From an uncultured Chryseobacterium sp. (GTDB lineage Bacteria; Bacteroidota; Bacteroidia; Flavobacteriales; Weeksellaceae): a DNA stretch of 64,000 bases. This document shows, in pieces, positions 45,519 through 54,252 of the stretch (its first letter is position 1; every line of letters begins with the position of its first letter). Made by a program: the position numbers and the translations under genes. The stretch lies in NCBI GenBank assembly GCA_913778085.1, contig CAJYXJ010000068.1, positions 29,927 to 93,926 of the forward strand, written 5' to 3'. A model generated the notes under the pieces. The model made no database searches and was not told the DNA's origin. It worked only from the letters and a program-made list of their open reading frames with translations.

Positions 45519-45725
45519 ATGAAAAAGAAAATTTTATTTTGCGCCCTGATGGGAATTTCAGTGATGGCTTTTGCGAAAACTTGGTCGGTTCGTACATCTT
45601 GCGGAAAAACGGTAAGCCTTACAACAGCAGATAATGTTGGAATTGAAGATTTAAAAAACTACGTGAGATTAACTAACTATGATGTATGTGGTTCTTATCC
45701 AAGTACCGTAACGATTATTCTCTAA
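45519..45725 (+). CDS. Small secreted protein with two cysteines, 68 aa
   Basis: A signal peptide (MKKKILFCALMGISVMAFA) is followed by a mature chain of about 49 residues with cysteines in SCGKT and VCGSY, which could form one disulfide. Not recognised. AT-rich 272 bp lie upstream. A very strong terminator at 45733 separates it from the GLPGLI gene. Confidence 0.7.
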   Translation: MKKKILFCALMGISVMAFAKTWSVRTSCGKTVSLTTADNVGIEDLKNYVRLTNYDVCGSYPSTVTIIL

Positions 45726-45732
45726 AAAATGG

Positions 45733-45766
45733 AATAAAGGAGAAAAATTCTCCTTTATTCTTTATT
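45733..45766 (+). terminator. Terminator after the small secreted protein gene
   Basis: Twelve-bp stem aataaaggagaa/ttctcctttatt with loop aaa, followed by ctttattat. Confidence 0.85.
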
Positions 45767-45786
45767 ATTAATAAGTAAGTTATTAA

Positions 45787-46551
45787 ATGAAAAATTTTAT
45801 ACTAACACTTCCTCTATTTTTATTTCAAATATTCTTTTCTCAGCAAATCTTAAAAACAGACTTTGCAGTTTCATATAATGTTGAATATCCTATATTCAAA
45901 AAGAAGAATACTGAACAGTTTTTACTTTTCATAAATACTAAAGAAAATATCAGCTATTATAGAAGTGCAAATCAATACGTATTAGATTCTCTGTCTAAGC
46001 GAGGAAAAATTTCTAATGATGATATAATCTCTTCAATGTCTTATGATACGGCACTTGGAGAAGAGGTTGTAAGAAAAAATAATATATTTACTGTATATGA
46101 AAAAGTTGTAGGTGTAAAATTGAAGTACAGTGAACCCGTAAATCTAAAATGGACAATTTATAAAGACAAAAAAATTTATGCCGGTTATAAAACAAGGAAG
46201 GCTATAACAATAGCTTATGGAAGAAAATGGATTGCTTGGTACACGGAAGATCTCCCCTTAAATTTTGGTCCATATAAATTTTGCGGTCTTCCAGGCATTA
46301 TTGTTAATATGTATGATGAAAAAGGAGAATACTATTTTACATTAACCCAATTTAAAAAGAAGGTTAAGCAAATTTATTTTCCAAAGGATAAAAGTTATAA
46401 AAGCTTTACCAAACAACAAACAAAACAGGCGAAATATAATGCTTTATCTAATATTAGTGGAATTGTTTTTGATGATCCCATTGAGAAAAAAAGAATGGAA
46501 CAAGTTAATCAAAAAAGAATAAAAGAATCTCCTCAATTAGATATTGAATAA
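45787..46551 (+). CDS. GLPGLI family protein
   Basis: 254 residues. A signal peptide (ends FFSQQ) precedes the mature chain. The family motif is in KFCGLPGIIVNMYD (about 174-187). The family is a secreted or envelope protein of Bacteroidota of unknown function, often next to TonB-dependent receptors. Here it follows a small secreted protein. The C-terminus is rich in Lys and Gln and AT-rich in codon use. Confidence 0.85.
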   Translation: MKNFILTLPLFLFQIFFSQQILKTDFAVSYNVEYPIFKKKNTEQFLLFINTKENISYYRSANQYVLDSLSKRGKISNDDIISSMSYDTALGEEVVRKNNIFTVYEKVVGVKLKYSEPVNLKWTIYKDKKIYAGYKTRKAITIAYGRKWIAWYTEDLPLNFGPYKFCGLPGIIVNMYDEKGEYYFTLTQFKKKVKQIYFPKDKSYKSFTKQQTKQAKYNALSNISGIVFDDPIEKKRMEQVNQKRIKESPQLDIE

Positions 46552-46642
46552 ATTATCAGTGAAATGGCCAAATAAGATTAATTCTTAAATATAGTCCTTG
46601 TAATTTTTTATGAGGATTTATATTTTATAAAATATTATGTAT

Positions 46643-46984
46643 TTATTTCTTCAAATTTTTGATAAGCTCCTGAATCTGCTCTCCAAGTAACTTGGCTGTT
46701 TCCGCATCAGAAATATTGATAACGATGCTTTGATGTCCTAAAACAGTTGAATTATCTGTATTTTCAAAATTATTAATCTGAACTGATTGATTATTATCAA
46801 AAAGATCCTGAATTTTTACTCCAAAAATATCCGCAAGTTTTGGAATATAGCCTGATTTTATTTCTGTTGTTTCGTTTTCCCAGTTGACATACGTTAGTCT
46901 GTCTACATTCAGCATATCAGCAATATCCTGTTGAGAATATTTGGTTTTGCTTCGTAATTTTTTCAGATTGGTTCCCACACTCAT
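46643..46984 (-). CDS. XRE family HTH transcriptional regulator
   Basis: 113 residues from the ATG at 46984; the frame opens six codons earlier with TTG. The HTH occupies about 5-60 (LKKLRSKTKYSQQDIADMLNVDRLTYVNWENE). A C-terminal tail of about 45 residues ends in a helical, Lys-rich segment (LLGEQIQELIKNLKK) that may dimerise. It probably regulates a gene nearby; none can be named. It is on the strand opposite to the GLPGLI gene. Confidence 0.85.
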   Translation of the reverse strand: MSVGTNLKKLRSKTKYSQQDIADMLNVDRLTYVNWENETTEIKSGYIPKLADIFGVKIQDLFDNNQSVQINNFENTDNSTVLGHQSIVINISDAETAKLLGEQIQELIKNLKK

Positions 46985-47047
46985 GCTTTTGTTTTTATAC
47001 AAATTAATATTTGTTTGAAAGTAAAAAAATTTATTTACATTTCCTGA

Positions 47048-47899
47048 CTAACAGCTTCTCAAAAACAGATCAACTGTCTTTTTCGCTTCCGCAACATCAT
47101 GAACCCTTAAAATTTTTGCGCCCTGTTGCAGCACTTTAAGATGAAGCTTCTGCGTTTCTTCGTTAATGTCTCCAGGGGCTTTCCCAAGCGGCTTGTAGAT
47201 AAATGATTTTCTTGAAATTCCGATCAGCAGTGGAAGTCTTCCCAAACCGAGATACTTTATTTCATCAATCATTTTTATCTGATCCGCTACTGTTTTGCCG
47301 AAGCCGAAGCCCGGATCCAGAATAATATCCTGAACGCCTTTTGACAGCAGTTCGGCTATTTTTTCAGAGAAATACCGGTTGATGGAAACGGTAATATCTT
47401 CAAAGTTTATTTTATCATGCATGGCATCATAGGAAGGGTTTACATGCATCAGAATATAAGGAAGTTTTGTTTCTGCTACAGTATCAAACATCCGTTTATC
47501 GTACTGCCCACCTGAAATATCATTAATCAGATCGATTCCTTCACTGAAGCCGAATCTTACCGTCTCGGAATAAAAAGTATCCAGGGAAATTAAAGCTTCC
47601 GGAAATTCTTTTTTAAGTAAAGAAATCATCCTTCCGATCCTGGCTATTTCTGTACTAGCACTTAAAAATTCCGCATGCGGCCGTGTCGACTGGGGTCCGA
47701 TATCAATGATTTCCGCACCTTCTTTCAGCATCTTTTCTGCGTGTGCAAGAGCAGTCTTTTCATTATTGAATTTTCCGCCATCGGAAAAAGAATCCGGAGT
47801 CAGGTTGAGGATTCCCATAATTTTCGGGGCGGATAAATCCACCAGCTTTCCGTGGCAGTTTAGGGTGTGATCGTCGGGTGATGGTCCATGATGTTGCAT
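47048..47899 (-). CDS. folP: Dihydropteroate synthase
   Basis: 283 residues. The pterin-binding motif GILNLTPDSFSDGG (29-42) and the second-motif region IIDIGPQSTRP, with DLINDISGG and LDPGFGFGK, identify folP. It joins 6-hydroxymethyl-dihydropterin pyrophosphate and p-aminobenzoate to dihydropteroate, the sulfonamide target. The first residues MQHHGPSPDD are unusual but no closer start is better. TATTTTTG (complement of 47904-47911) lies 4 nt before ATG. It is divergent from the DUF1599 gene. Confidence 0.96.
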   Translation of the reverse strand: MQHHGPSPDDHTLNCHGKLVDLSAPKIMGILNLTPDSFSDGGKFNNEKTALAHAEKMLKEGAEIIDIGPQSTRPHAEFLSASTEIARIGRMISLLKKEFPEALISLDTFYSETVRFGFSEGIDLINDISGGQYDKRMFDTVAETKLPYILMHVNPSYDAMHDKINFEDITVSINRYFSEKIAELLSKGVQDIILDPGFGFGKTVADQIKMIDEIKYLGLGRLPLLIGISRKSFIYKPLGKAPGDINEETQKLHLKVLQQGAKILRVHDVAEAKKTVDLFLRSC

Positions 47900-48010
47900 G
47901 CCGCAAAAATACGATTTCCGGCAGCCAACTCCAACATCAGAATAAAAAACCGGGCCCTGATTTCCGCTACCTAAAACCTAATTCGTATATTTGGAAGATT
48001 AAGAAAATTT
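47900..48010. promoter_or_regulatory. Divergent promoters of folP and the DUF1599 gene
   Basis: folP: TATTTTTG (complement of 47904-47911), 4 nt from ATG. DUF1599 gene: TATATTTG at 47986-47993, 17 nt before ATG 48011. Confidence 0.6.
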
Positions 48011-48574
48011 ATGTCAGAAACTTCAGTACAGTTCGGGAAAATTATCAGTCAGTGCCGCGAATTATTCAGCAAAAAACTACAGGATTACGGAGCAGCATGG
48101 CGGGTTTTAAGGCCAAGTTCGATTACGGACCAGATCTACATCAAAGTAAATAGGATCCGTACCCTGCAGATGACCGATAAAAAAATGGTGGACGAGAGTG
48201 AAGAAGATGAGTTCATTGCCATCATCAATTACTCGATCATCGGACTGATCCAGCTTGAAAAGGGATTCTCCAATGATTTTAATGAAAATAAGGAAGAAAT
48301 CATGCAGCTGTACGACAGGTATGCCACTGAAGCCCGACAGCTGATGGAGCGCAAAAACCATGATTATGGCGAAGCGTGGAGGGATATGCGTATTTCATCG
48401 ATCACAGACCTGATCTACCAGAAAGTATTGAGAACGAAGCAGATTGAAGACAACCAGGGCGTAACGATTGTTTCGGAAGGCCTGGATGCCAATTATTTCG
48501 ATATGCTGAATTATGCCGTTTTCTGCCTGATTAAGTTTTCTGAAAAAGCTAGTCCTATAGAATCCGAAAATTGA
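48011..48574 (+). CDS. DUF1599 domain protein with internal duplication
   Basis: 187 residues. The domain occurs twice: KLQDYGAAWRVLRPSSITDQ (about 22-41) and KNHDYGEAWRDMRISSITDL (about 115-134), both followed by an IYxKVxRxxxxQ stretch. The function is unknown; it recurs between folP-like genes and tpi/DoxX genes in Bacteroidota. It starts the row DUF1599, ATPase, HNH, BT_3928, TerB, tpiA. Its stop is only 6 bp from the ATPase start codon. Confidence 0.9.
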   Translation: MSETSVQFGKIISQCRELFSKKLQDYGAAWRVLRPSSITDQIYIKVNRIRTLQMTDKKMVDESEEDEFIAIINYSIIGLIQLEKGFSNDFNENKEEIMQLYDRYATEARQLMERKNHDYGEAWRDMRISSITDLIYQKVLRTKQIEDNQGVTIVSEGLDANYFDMLNYAVFCLIKFSEKASPIESEN

Positions 48575-48580
48575 TAGAAA

Positions 48581-49816
48581 ATGAAATTGCTTGATTTACA
48601 TTTAAAAAATATAGGGCCATTTCTGGATGACACCATCGAATTTGCCACTTTTGAAAACTCCCGGAAACAGGTAACAATTCTAACAGGTGAAAATGGAACA
48701 GGAAAAACAATCGTACTGGATGCAATCAGGAAAATAATTCTGGCTGACAATGATTTATATGGAAATATTAAAAGACAAATAAATAGAAATACGGATTTTA
48801 AAATTGATTTAAGGCTTGAAGTCAATAAAGAAATACTCGATTTAGAAAGTTCCCAACTTGTTGATAATGGTGTGCAGGTATTATTTAAAGGTAATCCTTA
48901 TCGTATCATATCACAGGCATTTCTTGATGACAAAGATTCAGATAATCAACGATGGATAATGAATTACTGGACTTCTCAAAATGACGATAAGCCGTTCCAT
49001 ATTTCAAGTCTGGATTTTATCAAACCGGAAGAATATCTCGTTGGCGCCTTAAAAGGATTTCAAAAGAATGCTGAAACAACAAAAATTATAACATTTTTCG
49101 ATTACTATAAATCTTCGGATCAGCCGGATCAAAAAAAAGAAGGTGAATTTATTTATGAAGCCATCAGAAGAATATTTAGATTAAGTTTAAATGACGGAGA
49201 ATTAAAATACGTTGACCGCACTTCTCTGTTGCCCATCATTGATGTCCGAGGAAATGAAATTTCTTTGGAAAAATTAAGCAGTGGCAATCTGTATTTAATT
49301 CAAAGAATGCTGGGACTTTTATCTCAGATGTATTCGGTATATAAATTAAATAATCTACCATTAGAAGATCTGCTAAAAACTCCGGGCGTCTTATTAATAG
49401 ATGAAGCAGAGAATCATCTTCACCCAAAGTGGCAGAAAACCTTTCTTAACTCTATTTTAGATATTTTTCCAAATCTTCAGATTATTGCAACTACCCATTC
49501 TCCCTTTATCGTGGGATCAGTAGATGGAGCAAAAGTATATGTCTGCAAATCGGAGAAAGATTATTCTGTTATCTCCGATGAAACCGATGAGTACAGCAGC
49601 AAACCGATTGATGAAATTTTAATTTCAGATGCTTTTGACGGGACTTTGCCTTTTGCCAACGAAAAAATATCTTCTTTACTGAGTCGAAGGAAAACAGCGA
49701 TAAAGGAAAAGAATAAAGAATTAGAGAATGAGATTGAAGATGAATTGAAAAAAATTAATCCCCAGTATTTTTCCTATTTGGAACTGGATAATTTATTAAA
49801 ATCCATAGCTAAATGA
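48581..49816 (+). CDS. ptuA: ABC-type AAA ATPase, Septu PtuA-like
   Basis: 411 residues. Walker A is GENGTGKT (36-43); a signature-like LSSGN lies at 232-236; Walker B and D-loop are LLIDEAENHLHP (271-282), and the H-switch is THSPF (305-309). This is the AAA_15/21 OLD/SMC-like layout without a TOPRIM domain. The HNH gene that follows overlaps it by four bases (ATGA). The pair matches the Septu defence module, in which PtuA is the ATPase and PtuB the nuclease. Its DNA is noticeably AT-richer than the flanking housekeeping genes, a sign of acquisition. The family call is by layout and motifs only. Confidence 0.65.
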   Translation: MKLLDLHLKNIGPFLDDTIEFATFENSRKQVTILTGENGTGKTIVLDAIRKIILADNDLYGNIKRQINRNTDFKIDLRLEVNKEILDLESSQLVDNGVQVLFKGNPYRIISQAFLDDKDSDNQRWIMNYWTSQNDDKPFHISSLDFIKPEEYLVGALKGFQKNAETTKIITFFDYYKSSDQPDQKKEGEFIYEAIRRIFRLSLNDGELKYVDRTSLLPIIDVRGNEISLEKLSSGNLYLIQRMLGLLSQMYSVYKLNNLPLEDLLKTPGVLLIDEAENHLHPKWQKTFLNSILDIFPNLQIIATTHSPFIVGSVDGAKVYVCKSEKDYSVISDETDEYSSKPIDEILISDAFDGTLPFANEKISSLLSRRKTAIKEKNKELENEIEDELKKINPQYFSYLELDNLLKSIAK

Positions 49817-50463
49817 TTCACCTGGTTAGATTATCTGCTCCTGGTATATTAGACAGGAAAAAAGTAGAGTGGACAGAGAAATTTTTAGAAAAGAGGCGAA
49901 TAGATCCTAAAGCAAGACCTGATCATAATAAATATGGTCATCATGACATTATTAGTAAATTGCTTTCTACCAGCAGCCATAAATGTTTTTATTCGGAGGA
50001 AATGCTTAAAGGCAACTATCGGGAAATAGATCATCATATAGAAGTTGATGAAAAACCGGAAGATGCCTATGCATGGGACAACTTATATTTGTCCAGTGCA
50101 AATTGTAATGATAAAATTCCAAATATTGATATTGCCGTAAATGACGTCCTGAATCCTTTTAGAAACTCAGACGATGAAATTGAAGACAATCTTTATTTTG
50201 AAGATGAATGTATTCTTTCAGATTCTGAACCAGGAAAGAAAACAATTAAAAAATATAGATTAGACAGCGAGAATCTTGATCTAAAGAGATCAAAATTATT
50301 GCATAAATTCAAAAATCAATTAATTGAAATAAAGAGCAATATTATTAAAGACGGTAGAAATACGTATAATGATGAAGAAGCTCTGAAACTTAAAAGATTT
50401 GCTGATAAAGATGCTCCTTTTTCCTTAATGTTCAGATTAATTCTTAAAAAATACAATATATGA
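49813..50463 (+). CDS. ptuB: HNH endonuclease, Septu PtuB-like
   Basis: 216 residues. The HNH core is spread over HKCFYSE (56-62), IDHHIE (72-77) and WDNLYLSSANCND (88-100), where the His pair, the Asn and the following Asn are metal or catalytic residues. The second half (about 105-216) is charged and helical. It overlaps both neighbours by four bases: the ATPase at 49813-49816 and the BT_3928 gene at 50460-50463. Together with the ATPase it fits Septu (ATPase plus HNH). AT-rich like its partner. Confidence 0.65.
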   Translation: MIHLVRLSAPGILDRKKVEWTEKFLEKRRIDPKARPDHNKYGHHDIISKLLSTSSHKCFYSEEMLKGNYREIDHHIEVDEKPEDAYAWDNLYLSSANCNDKIPNIDIAVNDVLNPFRNSDDEIEDNLYFEDECILSDSEPGKKTIKKYRLDSENLDLKRSKLLHKFKNQLIEIKSNIIKDGRNTYNDEEALKLKRFADKDAPFSLMFRLILKKYNI

Positions 50464-51569
50464 AAGCTATCTTACGTTTCGTTATCGCCGTCATTTTCAT
50501 CCTTTCCGGTTTTGTAAAAGCGGTAGATCTGGTAGGGTTTTCTTTTAAAATGGAAGAATACTTCTCCCCCACGGTTTTCGACATGCCGTTTTTTGAAAAA
50601 TTCGCCCTGCCGCTATCGATCGTCGTCGTGGTTCTGGAACTTCTTCTGGGCTTTATGCTGCTGATCAAATTAAAACTTAAATTCACACTTTCCGCATTAA
50701 TTGCGCTTTGTATTTTCTTCGGCTTCCTGACGTTCTATTCTGCTTATTACAATGTGGTGACGGACTGCGGATGCTTCGGGGATGCCATTAAGTTTACACC
50801 TTGGCAGAGCTTCATCAAGGACGTCGTATTGCTGATCGGTCTCCTCATTGTATTTATCCTGTACAGAAAAGACTTTAGAAAGAAAGATGCCTACAGCTAC
50901 AGCCCTAAAAAAGAAACCGGGAACAAATTCAAGTATATTCTTCTGGGTATCTTTACCATAGCCATGATTCTTGTCGGCACGCACGGAATTATTCATGAAC
51001 CGCTTATTGATTTCCGCGACTATAAAATCGGGACCGATCTGAAGACTGAAAAAGCAAAAATCAGTAAAAACCCTTCCGAATATAAAACCTTTTACTCCCT
51101 GAAAAACACCAAAACAGGAGAAACGGTAAAAGTAAACCAGGACGATTACATCAAAGAAACAAAATACTGGGCGGAAGGTTCGCCATGGAAAATCGAAGAA
51201 GGGAAAAATGAATCCGTTCTGATCAGAGAAGGCTATAAATCGGAGATCGTGAAATTTAAGATAGAAGATCCGAACGGAACAGACGTAACGGAACAGATCA
51301 TCAATGCTCCGAAAGCGGTTTTGATCTTTTCTTATCATCCGCAATCGGTTTCTTCAGAACTCATGAAACAGCTTGAGACAAAGGTTAAGACCCATGGAGC
51401 TACCGTAGTGTATGGCGTTTCAACCCTTCCGAACACTTTTAAAACCATAAAAAATACCATGATGGACGGCACGGCCATTAAAACCATTGCCAGAAGCAAT
51501 CCGTTTGTCCTGATCCTGGAAAATGGAAAGATCGTCGACAAACAGCCGGCAAAGGACTATTTGAAATAA
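50460..51569 (+). CDS. BT_3928 family protein: DoxX-like membrane domain plus thioredoxin-like domain
   Basis: 369 residues. The first about 150 residues contain four membrane segments (KAILRFVIAVIFILSGFVKA at the start) with CGCFGD (about 101-106), a conserved cysteine cluster of this DoxX-like group. A further helix (KYILLGIFTIAMILVG) is followed by a soluble C-terminal domain with a thioredoxin-like fold (AVLIFSYHPQSVSSELMKQ). It lacks the CxxC. The family is thought to act in envelope redox. It normally follows DUF1599 and precedes tpi; here the nuclease pair is inserted between. Confidence 0.85.
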   Translation: MKAILRFVIAVIFILSGFVKAVDLVGFSFKMEEYFSPTVFDMPFFEKFALPLSIVVVVLELLLGFMLLIKLKLKFTLSALIALCIFFGFLTFYSAYYNVVTDCGCFGDAIKFTPWQSFIKDVVLLIGLLIVFILYRKDFRKKDAYSYSPKKETGNKFKYILLGIFTIAMILVGTHGIIHEPLIDFRDYKIGTDLKTEKAKISKNPSEYKTFYSLKNTKTGETVKVNQDDYIKETKYWAEGSPWKIEEGKNESVLIREGYKSEIVKFKIEDPNGTDVTEQIINAPKAVLIFSYHPQSVSSELMKQLETKVKTHGATVVYGVSTLPNTFKTIKNTMMDGTAIKTIARSNPFVLILENGKIVDKQPAKDYLK

Positions 51570-51786
51570 TGGATTAGGTGAATGGTGAATTTTGCTTTGC
51601 AAGTCAATTTTGCTGCGAAAGTGAATTTTTAAAAAGTAAATGGTGAATCAAAAATAAAATGACCATTGACACGAAGTAATTGACAATTTACCCAAAAACG
51701 ACCAGTGAAGAAACCTTATAGAGATGTTAAATCCGAGACCAACTTTAAACATTGAACTTTAAACCTTAAACTATACAATTATCATC
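51570..51786. repeat. Spacer built from aatggtgaat-type dispersed repeat words
   Basis: aatggtgaattttgctttgcaagtcaattttgctgcgaaagtgaattttt and aaatggtgaatc follow each other at 51583-51650, then tgacacgaagtaattgacaattt. These belong to the same family as the words near 15315, 24176 and 25050. A taaaccttaaact word occurs twice before the TerB gene. (Sequence quoted in part only.). Confidence 0.5.
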
Positions 51787-52143
51787 ATGCAAAAATCCAA
51801 TAAGCCGATTGCCGGTTACCATCTTTTAATGATTCTTTCCTCTGTGGACGGGGAATTTGCCCCGGAAGAAGGAATGCTGGTCCAGCAGTATTTGGCGGAT
51901 GAATTTCCTTTTAAAATGAACCTCGATAATGAGCTTGAAACCATTGCCCTGCTGCAGCCGGAAGAATGGAAAGATCATTTTGAATTCCATGCCCGATGCT
52001 TTTACGACGATTCCACGAAGGAAGAGCGCGACAGCTTTATACAGTTTGCCAAAACGCTGATCAAAGCGGATAATGTGGTTACTGATGAAGAGCATACTTT
52101 CTATACGTTGTTAAAAAATCTTTGGAATATCGACAAATCATAA
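51787..52143 (+). CDS. TerB-like helical protein
   Basis: 118 residues, all helical. The segment LLMILSSVDGEFAPEEGMLV resembles the TerB/DjlA repeat with a conserved acidic D-G-x-x-x-x-E-E pattern; a second similar stretch is TLIKADNVVTDEEHTFY. TerB-like proteins bind metals or act as scaffolds in stress responses. It precedes tpiA by 42 bp and is likely in its operon. Confidence 0.75.
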   Translation: MQKSNKPIAGYHLLMILSSVDGEFAPEEGMLVQQYLADEFPFKMNLDNELETIALLQPEEWKDHFEFHARCFYDDSTKEERDSFIQFAKTLIKADNVVTDEEHTFYTLLKNLWNIDKS

Positions 52144-52185
52144 CATTAAAAAATACAATACGGTTTAAACCTTAAAATAAATTCT

Positions 52186-52947
52186 ATGAGAAGAAAAATA
52201 GTAGCAGGAAACTGGAAAATGAACAAAACTGTAATCGATGCCCAGCAGTTGATGGTTCAGTTGCTAAGCTATAAAAACAACCATACAACGAACTGTGAAG
52301 TATGGATCGCACCACCGGCTCTGTACCTGATGATGGCGAAGGATATTTTTGAAAAAGACGAGATCGGTATTTTCGCACAGGATATGAGTGAGCATGAGAG
52401 CGGGGCCTACACCGGAGAAATTTCTGCCGATATGCTGGAATCCATCGAGGCAACCGGTTCTCTCATCGGACATTCCGAAAGAAGACAATATCATGGTGAA
52501 ACAGATTCTCACTGCAACAGAAAAATAAAACTGGCTTTAGACAAAGGCATGATTCCCGTTTACTGTAACGGAGAGACCCTGGAACAGAGAAAGGCAGGAG
52601 AACATTTTGAGGTAGTGAAAAACCAGACGGAAGTTGCTCTTTTCACGCTTTCCGTAGAAGAAATCAAAAAAGTAGTGATCGCTTACGAGCCGGTTTGGGC
52701 CATCGGTACGGGAGAAACGGCAACTCCGGAACAGGCACAGGAAATCCACGCCCACATCAGAAGCATTATTGCTGCAAAATACGGACAGGAAGTAGCGGAT
52801 GAAGTTTCCATTCTGTATGGGGGCTCCGTAAAACCGGATAATGCGAAAGAAATTTTCTCCCAACCGGATATCGATGGCGGACTGATCGGCGGAGCTGCTT
52901 TGAAATTAGAGGATTTCTCTAAAATCATCGAAGCGTTCAATTCCTGA
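52186..52947 (+). CDS. tpiA: Triosephosphate isomerase
   Basis: 253 residues. N-terminal GNWKMNKT carries the catalytic lysine, GHSERR the catalytic histidine, and AYEPVWAIGTG the catalytic glutamate and mobile loop. The C-terminal GGSVKPDN binds the phosphate. It interconverts dihydroxyacetone phosphate and glyceraldehyde 3-phosphate in glycolysis. It ends the folate-to-tpi row; a clear terminator follows. Confidence 0.98.
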   Translation: MRRKIVAGNWKMNKTVIDAQQLMVQLLSYKNNHTTNCEVWIAPPALYLMMAKDIFEKDEIGIFAQDMSEHESGAYTGEISADMLESIEATGSLIGHSERRQYHGETDSHCNRKIKLALDKGMIPVYCNGETLEQRKAGEHFEVVKNQTEVALFTLSVEEIKKVVIAYEPVWAIGTGETATPEQAQEIHAHIRSIIAAKYGQEVADEVSILYGGSVKPDNAKEIFSQPDIDGGLIGGAALKLEDFSKIIEAFNS

Positions 52948-52972
52948 GAACAGCCATAATAAAGTAGATAAG

Positions 52973-52998
52973 AACCACCGGAAACGGTGGTTTTGTTT
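52973..52998 (+). terminator. Terminator of tpiA
   Basis: Stem aaccaccg/cggtggtt with loop gaaa, followed by ttgtttg. Confidence 0.88.
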
Positions 52999-54210
52999 GT
53001 CTTAAATAAGGGGAACGCCGGAAGTTTTTTTGTCAATATATTGCCAACCGAACTGAATATCAGACGATTTCTGATCTTTTGTAAATCCTTTAAAAAGTAA
53101 TTACCCATCATTCAGCTTTTCATTTTTAGCTATCGGAAGCAGAATCATTATCTGTAAAAGTAGATGAAAATCGTCGTTTAAATATTTTAAGACCTTGCAA
53201 GAGCCTGGTTAAGTTTGACCCAGAATTTTCCGTCAGCTCCCTTAATCTTAATTTTCTGCTTAACTTTCTACCACTGTGGAACCCCTGTTTAATTTAAATG
53301 AATAAATCGGACTCAAATAAATTGAATTTTTTAAGCTAAAATATTTACTTACGAGTAGAAGGGAATTCCAAACTTAAACAGGTTTTAAATTTTTTTGTGA
53401 GCTATGTATCATTTAATCTGCAAAAGTATCCGTGGTTCAATAATCCAGACAGCCTAGGCAATCTTCCTGTTGAAAATAAAATAATGCACTTTATAATCTA
53501 CGACATGCCCGGAAATATAATAGACGTACAATTTTTTCTGATAAATCCCGAAAAAAGACCGGGAAACCAGATAGATAAGTTCCTTTTTTTCCGTATGTTC
53601 AGGAAGGATGACTCCGTAAGTTTCTTCGATTTCAGCAACAATAATATGCCGAAAGTTTTCCTTGAATAAAGACATAAGGCGTTTATTATGATTCGGTTGA
53701 TTTAAAAATTATATACGCACAAATACAGGCTGCGGATTTAAAATAAAGATGGCTCATAAACAATGTGGTATTAAACAGTCACAAAACTAAGCGTAATAAA
53801 TGGCCTGAGCCCGATTTGGCCATCTACGTTTTAAATCTGCAGAATCTGTAAAATCAATGAGTCTTCTATTATAAAATCCGCTGTAAAAAAGCCATTCATT
53901 TTTTAGAATGAGAAGAAAAAACAGGTAATCTCGAAACTTTCTAAAATCCGACGAAGCGGATGCTGTTTATCTGGCGTGAACTGGTCATAAGAACAAATTG
54001 GTAATTGATATTCATTTATCATATCTCAAAAATTGTGTTGAGTTTTGGCCCTATGAAAATTTTAATTCCAAACCGACTTCAAGCGAAATGTATTGTAGGC
54101 TTTGGTTAAGCGATTATATGACATATGGTAAATGAGCTTCCTTGGCCAAGCTCATTTCTATTAATATTTGAATATTACCCTAATACCGAATTCTTATTAA
54201 TATCGAGGTA
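52999..54210. other. 1.2-kb stretch without a recognisable gene
   Basis: Nothing is supported as a gene. A reverse frame (53454-53675, 73 codons) has protein-like composition (RHIIVAEIEETYGVILPEHT) but no recognisable family, no clear promoter and no partner gene; it may be the end of a decayed gene. The stretch 53940-54130 has words such as taaaatccgacgaagcgga and ttgatattcatttatcatatc and may be the remains of an insertion. Confidence 0.5.
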
Positions 54211-54215
54211 AAAAA

Positions 54216-54237
54216 AGTCTCCCGGTTTAGGGAGACT
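54216..54237 (-). terminator. Terminator of the phytase-like gene
   Basis: Stem agtctccc/gggagact with loop taaacc; on the reverse strand it is followed by ttttttacc. Confidence 0.85.
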
Positions 54238-54252
54238 TACAATATATTGAAA

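Noticed and set aside
48581-50463. Retron with ATPase/HNH effectors
   Set aside because: No reverse transcriptase gene or msr-msd region is present, so a stand-alone Septu-like pair is preferred.
53397-53669. 90-codon forward frame
   Set aside because: Antisense to another weak frame, with no start context or similarity.
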